This document shows positions 37,501 to 49,179 of a stretch of DNA of 64,000 nt, piece after piece. Where the stretch lies: positions 372,001 to 436,000 of the forward strand of contig JAQGDQ010000142.1 of the NCBI GenBank assembly GCA_030141605.1. The letters are read 5' to 3'. The translations under genes and the position numbers were made by a program. The DNA is from Tubiluchus corallicola. Its lineage: Eukaryota > Priapulida > Priapulimorpha > Priapulimorphida > Tubiluchidae. The notes under the pieces were generated by a model. It made no database searches, had not been told where the DNA came from, and worked only from the letters and a program-made list of their open reading frames with translations. Position 1 is the stretch's first letter. Every line of letters starts with the position of its first letter.

Positions 37501-40500
37501 AAAAGCCAATAAAATCAAAATTATTCACATAATTAAAAATATAGGTGCCTTCACAAGGGCAGGTAAGTATATGAATGCACAAAAAATAATAAAATTCCAG
37601 AGAAATGTGCAATAAGCAAAATAATCCAACGATTTCATGGAAATGAAAGTATTCTTATTGTTGAGCCGAATCTCTAGAATCATGGTACCCTTTTAGCCAT
37701 TGTAGCAAATTATTTGCATTGCTAAAAACTTTCTAATCAAACAACAATTTGTGTTAACAGCTTTGTAGTTTAAATCGTATTTGTCACTTAATTTCAAGTT
37801 CCTTACAGTGAAAAGAAATGTGGACAGACAAATAACATACATACAATCAGATAATGACTAAGTGTTGTTTGTGCTCAATAGCGAAACCACTTCACGAAAA
37901 TTTGAACGAAAAATTTCCAATGTCACCTTCGTAGCAAATGCAAACTTACCAAGACTTTGTGGTCACCAGCGACTTTTTGAATCTCTTCGACACAAGCCTG
38001 CTGTCGACTGAACATGGTGTACATTCCACGGCAGTTGGCTATGCCGTACACGAAATTCCGCAACATTGTAATCCCATTTTTTGTGAGATCCACCTCGGGG
38101 TGAAACTGAACACCGTAGATTTTTTTCTGCTCATTGGCAATTCCTGCAGAACAGCAGATAAAAGTTATTATCTAAGTTGGATAGTAAACTAGTTAACTTA
38201 CAGACAATGCTAACTAATGCATCATTTACATCAATGGAAAATATAAAAAAAAACTGAAAAGTATGTTTTAAAAATAGAAAATCTCAAACAACTTATTTGC
38301 CCATGAAGAGGGTCATCTAAAAAAAATTGAAAATTACAGTTCGCATCGAAAAACCGAATTCTCATCCTTACGGCACACAGTAATTGCCTCAAGTACATCT
38401 AAACAGACGGATGAAATGAATTTGGACGTTTGTACGGTAGCTCATAGATCTCATAATCAATGTTTATGGCCATCATTAAACAAATTTCAAATTTAACCAA
38501 ACTAAACCGTGAAAATGTTGTTAAGAAATTTAGGTTGCTACATTGAACAAACACATAAAATGAAGTCGGGACAGAAGCCAAATGACATTATTAACCACTA
38601 TAACATTGACAGTGTATTACAAACCTTGGCTAGACACAAGAAAAAATGATGGAGCATACTAACCAGCAATGATATTATCGGCTTGATTAGACACAAGAAA
38701 AGAATGATGGAGCATACTAACCAGCAATGATATTACCGGCTTGGCTAGACACAAGAAAAGAATGATGGAGCATACTAACCAGCAATGATATTACCGGCTT
38801 GGCTAGACACAAGAAAAGAATGATGGAGCATACTAACCAGCAATGATATTACCGGCTTGATTAGACACAAGAAAAGAATGATGGAGCATACTAACCAGCA
38901 ATGATGTTACCGGATGTGGCAACAACCTTGAATTGACCAGAAACCTTATCAATGCTGTCCCCATGTGTGAGAAGCACAGTTTGTTCATCCTGCAAACCCC
39001 TAAACAAAAAAAATACTTCACATAGAAACTAGACATATGATGTGAATGCATTGAAGAATTTTCACACATTTCTATTACACAGTATAAGGACAAAAATTAT
39101 GCAATGAAATGACAGATTGCATTTGTATGCTTCTCAAAACATAACAAAACATAACATAAACATAACAGACATAACAAAAATCGTCCACAACTTGGCAATT
39201 AAGCTTTTCTAGTTATTCACATATCCTAAATCTCCATTTCATGAGGATCGTTTTGATACCAAGTTCATTGCTCAGTGTTATTTCTAAGACAAGATAATAC
39301 ACGTTGAAGTTGAGGTGCAGGTTATGCACTGAAAAACATAATCTTGAGAAAATCACTGTTAAAGATAGCCCTTGTTTTTTGTTGCGTTTCTGCAAAACAC
39401 TTAGCAACCATACAAATGTTGATTGTTACAGACTTTGCAAGAGCAGATTGAAGGTATGCTTAAATCGAGTAGACGGCTCTTCCTGACAAAAATCTGGGCT
39501 TGGCAACAGAAAAAACCCAAAACAAAATGAATGCTATAACGAGGTACTATCGTAGTTTTAATTTACAAGTTTTTTACGATTGCAGTACTAGATTCTAGCA
39601 AGAAAAATGGGTACAGGGTTGCAATTGAAAAATACACTCCAAACGAAATTAGTTTCTTTCATTTGCCTACTGTCCAACTTACATATTCCTTAAAGCTCAT
39701 GAAAGCCCTTTATTTACATACAAAGCTAAAAAAATTTGTCTTGAAATTTTGTACCACTTACATGCTGCCTATTGCATACAGAGCTTGAGTTAGCAGTAAC
39801 TTTGTATAAAAATTGCAAACTTAAGCTCCCACTGACCGTTAGGCACAGCGCTCTTAACGATAAGTCATTTGAAACAAGTTTAAATAACATAGATTAAAGT
39901 TTGAAAAAAATAATCACAGAATTCGCAGTACACTCTTTGCTAGCTATATGAAATACTTTATATTGTCAATAAGATTAAAAATACATTTTTAGTGAAGTAG
40001 TGGTGCACACTGGGAAGGTGAGTCAGTGACACTTTAGACAGATTTTACTAGTTGGTGCAAACATTTTAAATTATTACTTGTTTTCTTTCCCAATTACATA
40101 AGACTTTCCATCAGGTAATATAACTCTGTGTGGAAAGTTTTTTTAGGGCATAATTTAAAATTGTGTTTTCTTCCTTTTAAATATATGTAAAATAGCTAAA
40201 TGTCATACATTAAAACATGTATAAGATAAGAACCATGTTGTTGCATCTTTAATGAAATAAATATATGTTTCGCATTTTTTACATACTTGAACAAAATGCA
40301 AGCTGTATCTACGGTGATATTAAACTGCCCATCTTCTCTGTTCGTCTTTTTGTGCACGGAGCCTCCAAACTCTTTGTTTATCAGCTAAAGAAAAATGGTA
40401 ACACTGCTATAGCATTGTTAACACTAGGAATGTGCCGATATGCAAAGCTGTGTCCCGATCTGATATTGATTATTTTTACCTATTGACGTTGACCAAACCG

Positions 40501-43500
40501 ATCTGATATTAGACCTAACATAATATGACCGTATAACTGCTGTTTATGTCGTGAATGTGGGAAGTCAAAATAAAATATAATTGCGACATTTGCTTGAAAA
40601 TAAGATGACTTCTTTTACTTTTATGATTATGACGTTTTTGTCCTTTTTCAAAGTACAAATTTTGTACTAGTTTTGCGTTTGCAGCTACTGTTTTACTATT
40701 AATGCCTTTAGTTTATCTTTGTTAGGGTCAATCTTCTTCCTATAATTTATGCAACGACACATTTCACTTTTGATAGCAATTGGGTTTTCAATCGCACATA
40801 AAATCAACTCGCGGTGAAAAAAATAACTAGCGATGATGTTTCGTGTAAAATTGTAGACACGAACGAAACACGTGATAGATCAGTAGTAGCAACCTTTTAA
40901 AATATTTGTGTTTTAAGCATATGTAACACTGGCTTTACTCAAACTCGTTCATTTTGCGGCTCAATCAACACTTAAAAATGGTAACACTTATACATAAACG
41001 GCATGGTGAAAATGAGATGGAATTTTTGAAGAAACTGCTCAAATTAATGACTGCAAGTATTAATTATGATCGCATTCATTAGGCGCTAATAACAAAAGGC
41101 TCAGTCAAAATTTACTTCAGGTGTATTCAAAGCAAAAATTTATTTTAGGGTAAAATATCAGCGCTGCAATTACCGATACTAGAACATATCAGCCCGATAT
41201 CCAGTTTGTTCTGATATGCTAGTTTGTTTACCGATCTCAGATTATTTATCGGTGATTGGCACATCCCTGGTTAACACTGTCAGAACACACACCATTTAGT
41301 TATAGTATAAAAACAATGATAACCTGCACATGTCTGGATTTAGGAAAAAATTCTGTCTTACTGAAAAGAATGCACATTTTTCGCAATGTAAACTTACACA
41401 GTTTTAAGATTATTTACATAAAATTAAATAAATTAAAAATACATCAATAATATAAGAACTGCATATTAATAGCCATGCATAATATTTTGTTATCCTATTT
41501 CTTTTACAATACACCTTAAGGTATTTTAATCAGTTTATGTATAACTGTATACCAAAGGTTATAACTAAATAAAAATATGTTTAGAAAAAAAAACTAAGCT
41601 AATAATACCTGTAAGCCATAGCAGATGCCCAAAACTGGGATGCCACATTTGAATATCTGAGAGTCGTAAACAGGGGCACTGTTTCCATAGACGGAATTTG
41701 GTCCACCTAAAATAAGCGAAAACATTATTCAAGCCAAAACAATGCAATCCAATGTCGTGAACAGTCTTTGCATTTGTATAATTTGACAGTATGGAGCTTC
41801 ACTGTATCTCCATAGTACATTGAATCCTCTGATTACATCATCTTTGATTTACTAACAAATTCGATTTTATTTTTTACTACCCGAAACTCATGACAAGAAA
41901 AAATGTAGTGTTTCCAGTTTTAGTAATTGCACAAATTTGTGTAAAGTTATATAAACTTCAGTAGACTCGCATAAATTGCACAAATCGTGTAATTCCCCAA
42001 ATTTCAGTATTTCTGTGTAAACTTGTATTAAACACGGTATACACTATACACAGTTCGCAGGCTACGTTCACAGACTGTTTACGTATATGCAAGATATTGT
42101 GCTCACACCACATGCAGTGTGATCTCAACTTAACTAATGGCAAAATAAAAAAAATCTGCTTTATTGACGTCATTCGTGAAATCGTAGTCGCTTAATAGAC
42201 TCAAATAATTCGGCATAATTTACTCAACATTTTTGCTTCACATACTTAAAATAACACACTTTTGTGTCATCGAAGACATTTTGCTACCATTATATCATCT
42301 TTACTTCACCTTTGTGCACCATAATATATGCAGAAACAGTCATGTTAAGTACAGCTTTGTTTGTAAACACGTATGTTTGTCATGAGTTAATATGCTAACA
42401 TGGCATTTTTGCTTTGAAAATGTAAGATGATCATCTGCAGCAAGTAACCTGCTTGACCAAGAATTTATGGAAGGTAAACTTTTAATCACATGCCTAGCGG
42501 TTTCCTTTTGAAGCTCACGCTGCTTTTCATAGAGCTTTTAATCAGTTAAATGATTCAGCAGCAGCAATCTGTTATTATTCTTTGCCATTTTGTAGGCCTA
42601 AACGTCCTAATGCAACCAAGAGGACAGAGTTAATTTTAAATAATAAGCATAAAGACCTAATACTTAAAGCTTTTGCAATACATACTAGGTCGAAGAGTGA
42701 AGACTCATACCTCTATACTAGTAATATTACACCCGTCATTTAATTGATTTTGTCGGTTAATTAGGTCAAAACACTTCCATCCTAAAGCAAGTCTATTAAG
42801 CAGCACCTACTATCAGCGGTGCAATCTTCACAAGCTATGATTTTTATCTCTATTCTTCTGCCATGACAAAAAAGACTTACTCTCACTCAAAGAAGACAGT
42901 TGACCAAGATTTCTGAAATGGTCATAACTTTGTCCACAGTGTCAAAACATACAATTTTGCCGGTTGTAAGAAATGCACATGCAACTGTGACCGAGGCCGA
43001 TTTAACATCGAAGTTCAATGACTACATTTCCCCGTGCATAAAACTGGGATAGTAATTTTGTGAACTCGCACTGAATGTCCGAAATTTCGCCATATTTTCA
43101 ATTGGTTGATACTGTTAAAACCACGCAGTCTAAAACTTTGTGGGCCTTTATCATTTCACGAAGCAATGGCGATTAAGACGGACGAGCGTTGACGGATTCA
43201 CCATGTCAGTTATATTTATAGTGTAATTTGGTGATTATTTGCTGGTAATTGGTCAAACTACTGTGTGTAAGTTACGAGAAGCAGTACATATCAGACTAAT
43301 GGTTCCAAAGAGAATAAATGATTTATTATATCATTATATATATTGAAGTACATATTTTCACTGCTGAACAAAATGAATTCGGGCTCGTTACTTGTAAATT
43401 ACTCGCGAATTGTAAATTACACCAGCAACTTGTGATAAAAATTGTAGATTGAGACTATGTCACAGTGTGTTAAACTTTAAACATATTTTTACATTGAGCC

Positions 43501-44812
43501 TCAACACTTACATAAAATATTGCAAAATTTACTTAAGTCACAACTGTTCGACACAATACAGGTAAAACAGTTTACCTGAAACGATGATGCCCCGGTAGCC
43601 CATTCTGAGCAGCGTAGACGCAGAAGTTTCCAGTGGAAGAATTTCGGATTCGACGCATAGCTCTCTGATCCGTCTATCAATAACCTATCAACGGCCATGC
43701 AAAAAATGTAAGCTGTTAAGTAAGTTAAAGTAATGCCCAATGCACTTTTACAACACCCACATGTACAGAATGACGAGTGCCTCTCTCAGAAATTGCCGAA
43801 AAAATACAGGGTGTCTATGAAGTCACCATGCACTTCACGCTTTCTATAGATATTTCTTAACAAGCAAAGCAAAACTTTGGAAATTAATACAGCTGAATTA
43901 AAGCCTTGGACAATTCTTTTAGTCAAATCAGACAAAAATTTGAAAAGAACTAACGTACTGCACTAATAGGCCTTGCTGTTTTTGCTACCTTCTTCGGGGA
44001 ACTTATAAGAGCTTCAGAGACCAACCAATGACAAGTTGGGCATTTTGCATTGATAAAATCTCTCACAGCCCATTACTGATAACGAAGGGCTGCACCTTGT
44101 TGAAAAAACACATTATTAATACTGTAGTCTACACGGTGCTCTGAATATCTAATAAACTGCAGCTGGTGAGCGAAGGACCTCACGCCAGGCTGATTTTGCA
44201 CCTGATTTCCAACATTATTGTCGTTAGCCTAGCAACAGGGTTCTAGTCAAAAAATAAATAAAAGGAATTGTCAAAGACCTCCCTCTTTTGATTCAGTAAA
44301 AACTTGCTGAAATTGGAGAAAAATATTACAAATCAAAATGTATAAACTACCATTGGAAACATCCTATATTATAATATTATAACCAGGCAAACCAGGCAAA
44401 GTGGATATTTTGACATGGACACGATTACCATAGGTCATCGTCTAGATTGCACAAATTTAGTTTTTGTTTCAGAACCTTGGCTACAGCAATTTCCTTCATA
44501 ATCGATATACCCATCCATACATAAAACATGCCCCTTTTATTGGTATACTAACAACATGAAACAAAGAGATGATTTATTAATAGATAGACCCAGTATTTCA
44601 ACTTCTTAATGGCCAGTCATTCTCAACACATTTACAATATATTAAGCACATAATGGACAAAAAATATTGGTGGAAATCACAATTGGAGAAGGTAAATATA
44701 TAGTGAATGAAATGCAATAAAAACTTACTTTTCCATACTGAGCACCAGCATCTAATATAGCTATTTTTTCTTGTGATGGACCATTAATGATGTCTTTTTC
44801 ATTGTTGTTCAT
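26203..44812 (-). CDS. GMPS: GMP synthase [glutamine-hydrolysing]
   Basis: Sixteen minus-strand exons: 44812-44729, 43684-43576, 41706-41609, 40384-40287, 38999-38896, 38143-37950, 37418-37253, 36081-35869, 35225-35113, 33788-33683, 32923-32808, 31183-31058, 29847-29732, 29616-29523, 27171-26962, 26304-26203. Phases join exactly to 2049 nt, 682 aa (human 693). It makes GMP from XMP, ATP and glutamine in the cytosol. The N-terminal class I amidotransferase shows [10 protein letters not shown], nucleophile Cys in VLGICYGLQ and the His/Glu pair in GVQFHPEVD. The N-type ATP pyrophosphatase P-loop is SGGVDSTV. Later landmarks are [64 protein letters not shown] and the invariant C-terminus KPPGTTEWE. 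All expected catalytic residues are present. The gene is long because of repeat-filled introns, including a 58-bp tandem duplication of one splice donor (38640-38900). Confidence 0.98.
27239..28186. mobile_element. TA-flanked mariner-like MITE (948 bp)
   Basis: The left end CAGTAGGGGCTGCTTAATAG and the right end, reverse-complemented CAGTAGGCGCCGCTTAATAG, are flanked by TA at 27237-27238 and 28187-28188. It lies in the GMPS intron between exons 27171-26962 and 29616-29523. No transposase. A related, more decayed copy is at about 42185-42812. Confidence 0.8.
28426..28584. repeat. (GA)n microsatellite
   Basis: A purine-only tract, perfect (GA)n over 28496-28584, with an imperfect GA-rich lead-in from about 28426. 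It lies in a GMPS intron; on the transcribed sense strand it reads as a (TC)n polypyrimidine run. The ORFs on both strands are repeat artefacts. Confidence 0.97.
28836..29453. mobile_element. GTCCA-ended MITE family, copy 2 (618 bp)
   Basis: The best preserved copy, with 15-bp inverted ends: GTCCATAAGTCGGCA at left and, reverse-complemented, GTCCATAAGTCTGCA at right. Its interior matches 10598-11130 and 39183-39621. No clear target duplication was seen. It lies in the GMPS intron immediately 3' (on the minus strand) of exon 29616-29523. Confidence 0.8.
29891..30018. repeat. 24-bp tandem repeat (CACACAGACCCGACTAATC)
   Basis: About five units of 24 bp built on CATTTCACACAGACCCGACTAATC-like sequence, just outside GMPS exon 29847-29732, in the upstream intron. 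The core CACACAGACTAAT resembles the subterminal motif of the element at 15111-15780. Confidence 0.88.
33049..33452. mobile_element. TTAA-flanked piggyBac-like MITE, copy 1 (404 bp)
   Basis: TTAA borders both ends. The inner ends AGGAAAGGCCAAG and, reverse-complemented, AAAGAGAGGACAAG are inverted repeats. The interior is the reverse complement of 58667-59188. The TTAA target suggests piggyBac mobilisation. In a GMPS intron. Confidence 0.75.
35415..35765. mobile_element. Half copy of the fold-back hAT-like family
   Basis: Collinear with the right arm of the element at 11410-12421 (about 11960-12327). It shares TTCGAATTCGATTCGA, TGCAGAACAAAATCAAG, GATCTTTG and the terminal GAGAATGCTCACCCCTA. 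Only one terminus is present, so it is truncated. In a GMPS intron, close to exon 36081-35869. Confidence 0.78.
36324..36450. mobile_element. 127-bp MITE with GGAATGGGACGAAGC ends
   Basis: The left end TAGGAATGGGACGAAGCT and the right end, reverse-complemented TAGGAGTGGTACGAAGCT, are inverted repeats; the centre has further GCTTCG palindromes. The ends resemble hAT-type MITEs, but the flanking duplication is unclear. Confidence 0.6.
38627..38920 (-). repeat. 58-bp tandem duplication of a GMPS exon end and splice donor
   Basis: The sequence CTAACCAGCAATGAT (minus strand: ATCATTGCTG then GTTAG, i.e. exon end plus donor) starts at 38891 in the true exon and again at 38833, 38775, 38717 and 38659: five donors at an exact 58-bp period. 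Each unit also carries a pyrimidine tract ending TCTAG or TCTAATCAAG on the minus strand, acceptor-like. Confidence 0.95.
39183..39621. mobile_element. GTCCA-ended MITE family, copy 3 (partial)
   Basis: Begins GTCCACAACTTGGCAATTAAGC and is collinear with 10598-11000 and the complement of 29020-29453. The far terminus is missing. A CATAACA-rich simple repeat directly precedes it (39135-39177). Confidence 0.72.
40425..41269. mobile_element. hAT-like non-autonomous element with perfect 8-bp duplication (845 bp)
   Basis: The left end TAGGAATGTGCCGATA and the right end, reverse-complemented CAGGGATGTGCCAATCAC, are inverted repeats. The flanks GTTAACAC (40417-40424) and GTTAACAC (41270-41277) are identical, the 8-bp duplication of hAT elements. 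CCGATCTGATAT-like motifs recur inside. No transposase ORF. It lies in a GMPS intron about 35 bases upstream (minus strand) of exon 40384-40287. Confidence 0.9.
42185..42812. mobile_element. Decayed copy of the 27239-28186 MITE family
   Basis: Left CGCTTAATAGACTC and right (reverse-complemented) GTAGGTGCTGCTTAATAGAC match the ends of the 27239-28186 element. An internal block TTTTTGCTTCACATACTTA is the complement of one at about 28050. The ends are mutated, so boundaries are approximate. Confidence 0.6.
43806..44365. mobile_element. Dispersed repeat family copy (ACAGGGTGTC end), copy 2
   Basis: Begins ACAGGGTGTCTATGAAGTC and is collinear with 7552-8115 through a GAAGGGCTGCAC block and a GATTTTGCACCTGATTT block. 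No matching inverted end was seen. In GMPS intron 1. Confidence 0.65.
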
Positions 44813-47800
44813 TTTAATCTAAATTTCCATTAACTAAAATATAGTTTAAAGAAATGTAACACTTTCTTAAAATAACAAAAGATATTAAACAAAAAACAAG
44901 TTGCACAAAAGAATTTGATTATGCAAAATGTAATACCCACTGTAATGTCAAAAATTTGCTGTAGTTGTTATATAGTTGTCAGCATTTTACAAGATGAGAT
45001 CCAGATGTTAGTGGCAGAACCTATCAGGCCTACCAATGCAGATGGTTATTATAGTGGTTACACCGCAATATAAACAATAATCCTCCAAGATGTGATACAG
45101 AGCCAGAAGCAATATCTTAGTCAGGTTAACCCCAATGTGAATGAGCAGATATCATGCCTCAATCTTATCATTACATCACTAAGCAATTATGTCTCCACTA
45201 CACAGCTCAAACGATTATCAAGTAAGAAATACAGCTCTGCTAGCCTCTTAGTATTGTTGATGAGTAGACAGAACTAAACAACGAGAGAACCAATATTCTC
45301 TCTTTACTGATTACCTTTCAATGTTACTACAGTGAAACCTCTTTATGCCGCTCACTTTGGGACCGGAAAAATGATGGCGTTACAGCAAGTAAAGTGTTAT
45401 AACAAAGTGTGTTAAATTTTGCTATAGACAAACCACAAAAGAGTCAGACAACTGAGCACAGGTTAGAGTTCACAATTTTCACTCTAAAGGTTAATGAATT
45501 AAAATAGTGACTCACTTAAAATCAATCAACAATGTTAAGGACATTTTTTTGTTTAAATAATAAACCTCTCATGTGCCCAGCTATATAATAGGCTGTAGTG
45601 TAGGCCTAATGCTCCACTAAATATGGGGTTTGCTTGAATGATTTGTAGAAGGGAGCCACATGTGTTTTTTTGTCAATTGCCAGTATGATCACGTGGCGCA
45701 TTGACAAAAATATTATTGTGATAGTACGAGGTACTGTACAGCTTGCAAACAACCAAAACATGATGGTAATGCAAACTCTTCGCACACCAGTGTTAATAAT
45801 TGTTATTCATTTCCAGCCTTTTACTTCTTGATTAGCTAATCCCAAGAATTCATTAATGAATTAAAAACTTTAAATGACTTTGACTCTAGAAGGACAATTA
45901 CACGCATTAAAATATAGCACTCCCTCATTGAGTTGCAAATAAAAAATAGCAACACAGAGTCAGGCACCTAACAAGCGATTACTTCTGGTTCCAGCCATTA
46001 ATGCTATCAAGTCACAATAACAACAGTATTTTTTCAACCTTTCCATAATGTGCATTCCAAATAATTTAGGGGATACAGCAAGAATCACCTAGCGGGTTAA
46101 TAGTTGAAAATAAACAAAATACTGTAAAGCAGTGAATTCAATTCTACACAACCCAGATGCCTAATTCCTTAATCCGATCCTTGGACCTAATTCTTATTCT
46201 GATAGAAAAACAGCCAAGTTGAAGTTGAATACTTCAACACAATCGTTCATTAAATGGCACTGGTAATAGATATTTGCATTGAGCAGCCTACCTTGTGGAT
46301 ATGCCAGCAATTACCGAACAATTAACAAAAATTAATCACAGAAAGATGGAATACTACTTCACATTATACAACCACGTGAAAGAGCAATCGCAGAAATCTT
46401 TCAAGCGTGAAAAGGCTTTTGTTATTGTTTCTTGCACTGATTACGACGCGTCCAATAAATGTTTAGTAGTACTTTCTTTATTTATTACCATTTTGATAAC
46501 AATGAAGAGGATCAAACCGATCGTCTATTATTATACAAGAAAAGCGTAGATATATTAGTAGAAACGAGAAAAACTATGTTCACCAGCCCATTGAACCAAT
46601 GAGGCCATTCATTAGCGAAGGTTTTATATTTAGTATTCAACATCACTATAATTTTAATGGCTTCGTACGGACAAGACCATCACAATGTAGCGGGGGTGGG
46701 GGAGGTCGAAAATAAAATGACATTTAGCCTCCATAACAGTATATTAACAACATTATATTCATTTAAAATAACCCAGACTTGAGGGTACCTGAAAGATTTT
46801 TTTCTAATGAAACATAACTATAATACTGTGATAGTTTTTTGAAATTTTTTTTCGCATGTCAAGGCAAAACCGTGGTGATGAGCAAATGCAATAATATACC
46901 TGATATAGTTTATAGAATGGTGTAACTTTAACAAAGACTGGCACCTTTTCTCTTGTCAAATAATTCAGTTTGGTAAATAAGATTTATTATAATCTGAAAG
47001 AAAATTTGTACAGTAATCTCATACATGACTTGCTCGTGTAGTCATCTTGCTAAAGTTTGTTAGCAATTTACTTATTGTTTCTTGGACTGGTTTTAACATC
47101 TAACTGCTGAAAGCACTGAAACATCTAATCACTTAGACAGGGTTTTCCATACCAAGGGAAAGTTTCAACTGATATTCACGAATTAAATTGTGAACGGTAG
47201 GCAGGTTAGGTTACTCTACATTAAAAATGGTGAGAATGAGCAAGCTGTCAATGTCTAGCATTATTTTTATGTAAGTATAAACATTACAATATACAGTATA
47301 CATATTATGTTAATATGCATCTTAATTCAAACAAACATTGTGGCAGATTAGGATCGATACACTCATTAAAAATAATTATTTTGCAGTACAACTTCATGAG
47401 GTTATTTAAGTGAAATTTAAGGTTTTACCATTTTTCTGCCCTTTTCTCTCTTCCTCCCTCTCCTGCTTGTAGAAGGCAATATCGTTGTCACTGCTTTCAC
47501 TCTGTTGAAAGAACATTGCCAATTGAAACAGTACTTGAAGGTGAAAAATCAATCATAAAATAATTATCTCAGACTGAATATGTGAGCTACTTAAATTGAC
47601 ACCTACCTCTCCCCAGTATATCTGTACCAGTGGCCCAAGCATCTTTTATAATTATAAAATTCCATTAAAATCTATGCAATCGTTTGGCTGTGTATCCAAC
47701 TCGCATTTCATATTCACACATATTCTACACGTTTTGTTTTAACCAGACACATGCCATGCACAGGGGTTCAACACAAGTAAAGGGAAAAATTTCTAGCACA

Positions 47801-49179
47801 TTAAAATGCCTTGTAATAGTTTACCTGCAGAGGTAAAAAATGGTACTTATAGCTAGTTATATAAATCTATATAATTGTCTAGCTGCTTAAACACTAACTA
47901 AACGCTTACTCCATGTTTTACCAATCACTTCGATCATTATTTCTGCTTTCACTAATCTATTATTAATAACTATCAACGTGGTTTTTGCATTGTATTGTGT
48001 ATTTTTAATTTTTATTTTCACATCTAGAAAAGGGGAGGTAGGCCCAACTATATACTATATACTATAAACTATATACCCCCTTTATTTCATTTAATTTTCT
48101 TCCATATTTCATTCTTTTTAATTACGTGTTTTGAAGGTACACATTGTTCTTCTTTATAGTAATTTTTTTTCTCTGCTCGTATAGTGGAATTATTTAATTT
48201 CAATTTATTTTTTCATATTCGTACTATTTTTTGTTGTTGTTGCTGCTTAGCAACAATATATTTATGTTATTATACACGTTTTGTTGTCATATTATTTAAT
48301 TATTACTCATTTATTATGTGTTTAGTTTATTCTATTAATCATTTTTTGCAGTATCTAACATTTTTCGTTAATTTAATCGGTAGTTGGGTAGTTGACTTGA
48401 TGACCAACTTCCCCATTGCTACACTTTCTTTTACACCCCCTGTGACATATTACCTGACATATTCATACTTGTACTGTTTCCAAGTTATTTTACATGGGCA
48501 ATTAATAATTGTTTTTACCCTGTAAACTGTGTGTTTATGGAGATATAATAAGAATTGTCTACGTTTATGCTATGTCTATGAGTGACTACTAGCATACAGT
48601 TCACACTATGTCTGAAAATGTCTGTGTCTACATTACTCAAGGTGAGTGAATTTTGTATGATTATTTATGTTCCAAAGCAAAAACTACAAACAAGAATTTG
48701 CTTCATGAAAATAATAATTGTTGTAGTTAAATTTCATTATTGTTATTGTTTAGTGTTGTACATGTAGTTAGCAAGCTTTCTCTTCAATTTTTCTGCACTC
48801 CATGCATGGTTAAATTACAATAATTATTGCAATCACAAATTTATTAGCAATATCTACAGACAAAAGCAACTTCCTCAGGAAAGATTGCGTATTTTAATGA
48901 ATTAATTGCACCAGTACTGGAATTTTTAACAGAGTAGTCGTAGCAAAATCGCTACATCGTGCTTTTTCAACTTCGGTAGAAGTAAGAGATCAATGGCTTC
49001 TATTTTCCATTTCTGATTCTGAATCGGTAGTGTTTGCTTGTAAACCTAATGAGTAATGGTAAAACGTTGTACTCAAACAAACGATGTGATTGGTTTTTGA
49101 AACTTATAGATGAAGAAGTAACGTGTAAATATGCATAGCACAATTTTCTTATAGCGGGTATCTTCTTTCGTTGACAGCA
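44813..49179. other. Intergenic, head-to-head GMPS / RUN-PDZ-PTB spacer
   Basis: 4.4 kb between two divergent start codons. Apart from a probable small MITE at 45330-45423 I see no exon, RNA gene or transposon. The ORFs at 46295 and 48184 are AT-rich, lack domain features and are not supported. The promoters of both genes should lie here or in unseen 5' exons. Confidence 0.55.
45330..45423. mobile_element. Small mariner-like MITE (candidate)
   Basis: It starts CAGTGAAACCTCTTTATGCC after a TA, like the left end at 20249, and shares CACTTTGGGACCG with the element at 27239. The right end is decayed (about 45423), so this is tentative. Confidence 0.45.

Noticed and set aside
48184-48525. 113-aa hydrophobic ORF in the GMPS / RUN-PDZ-PTB spacer
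   Set aside because: A T-rich region produces Phe/Leu/Tyr/Ile-rich frames by composition; no start context, conserved motif or splice support.
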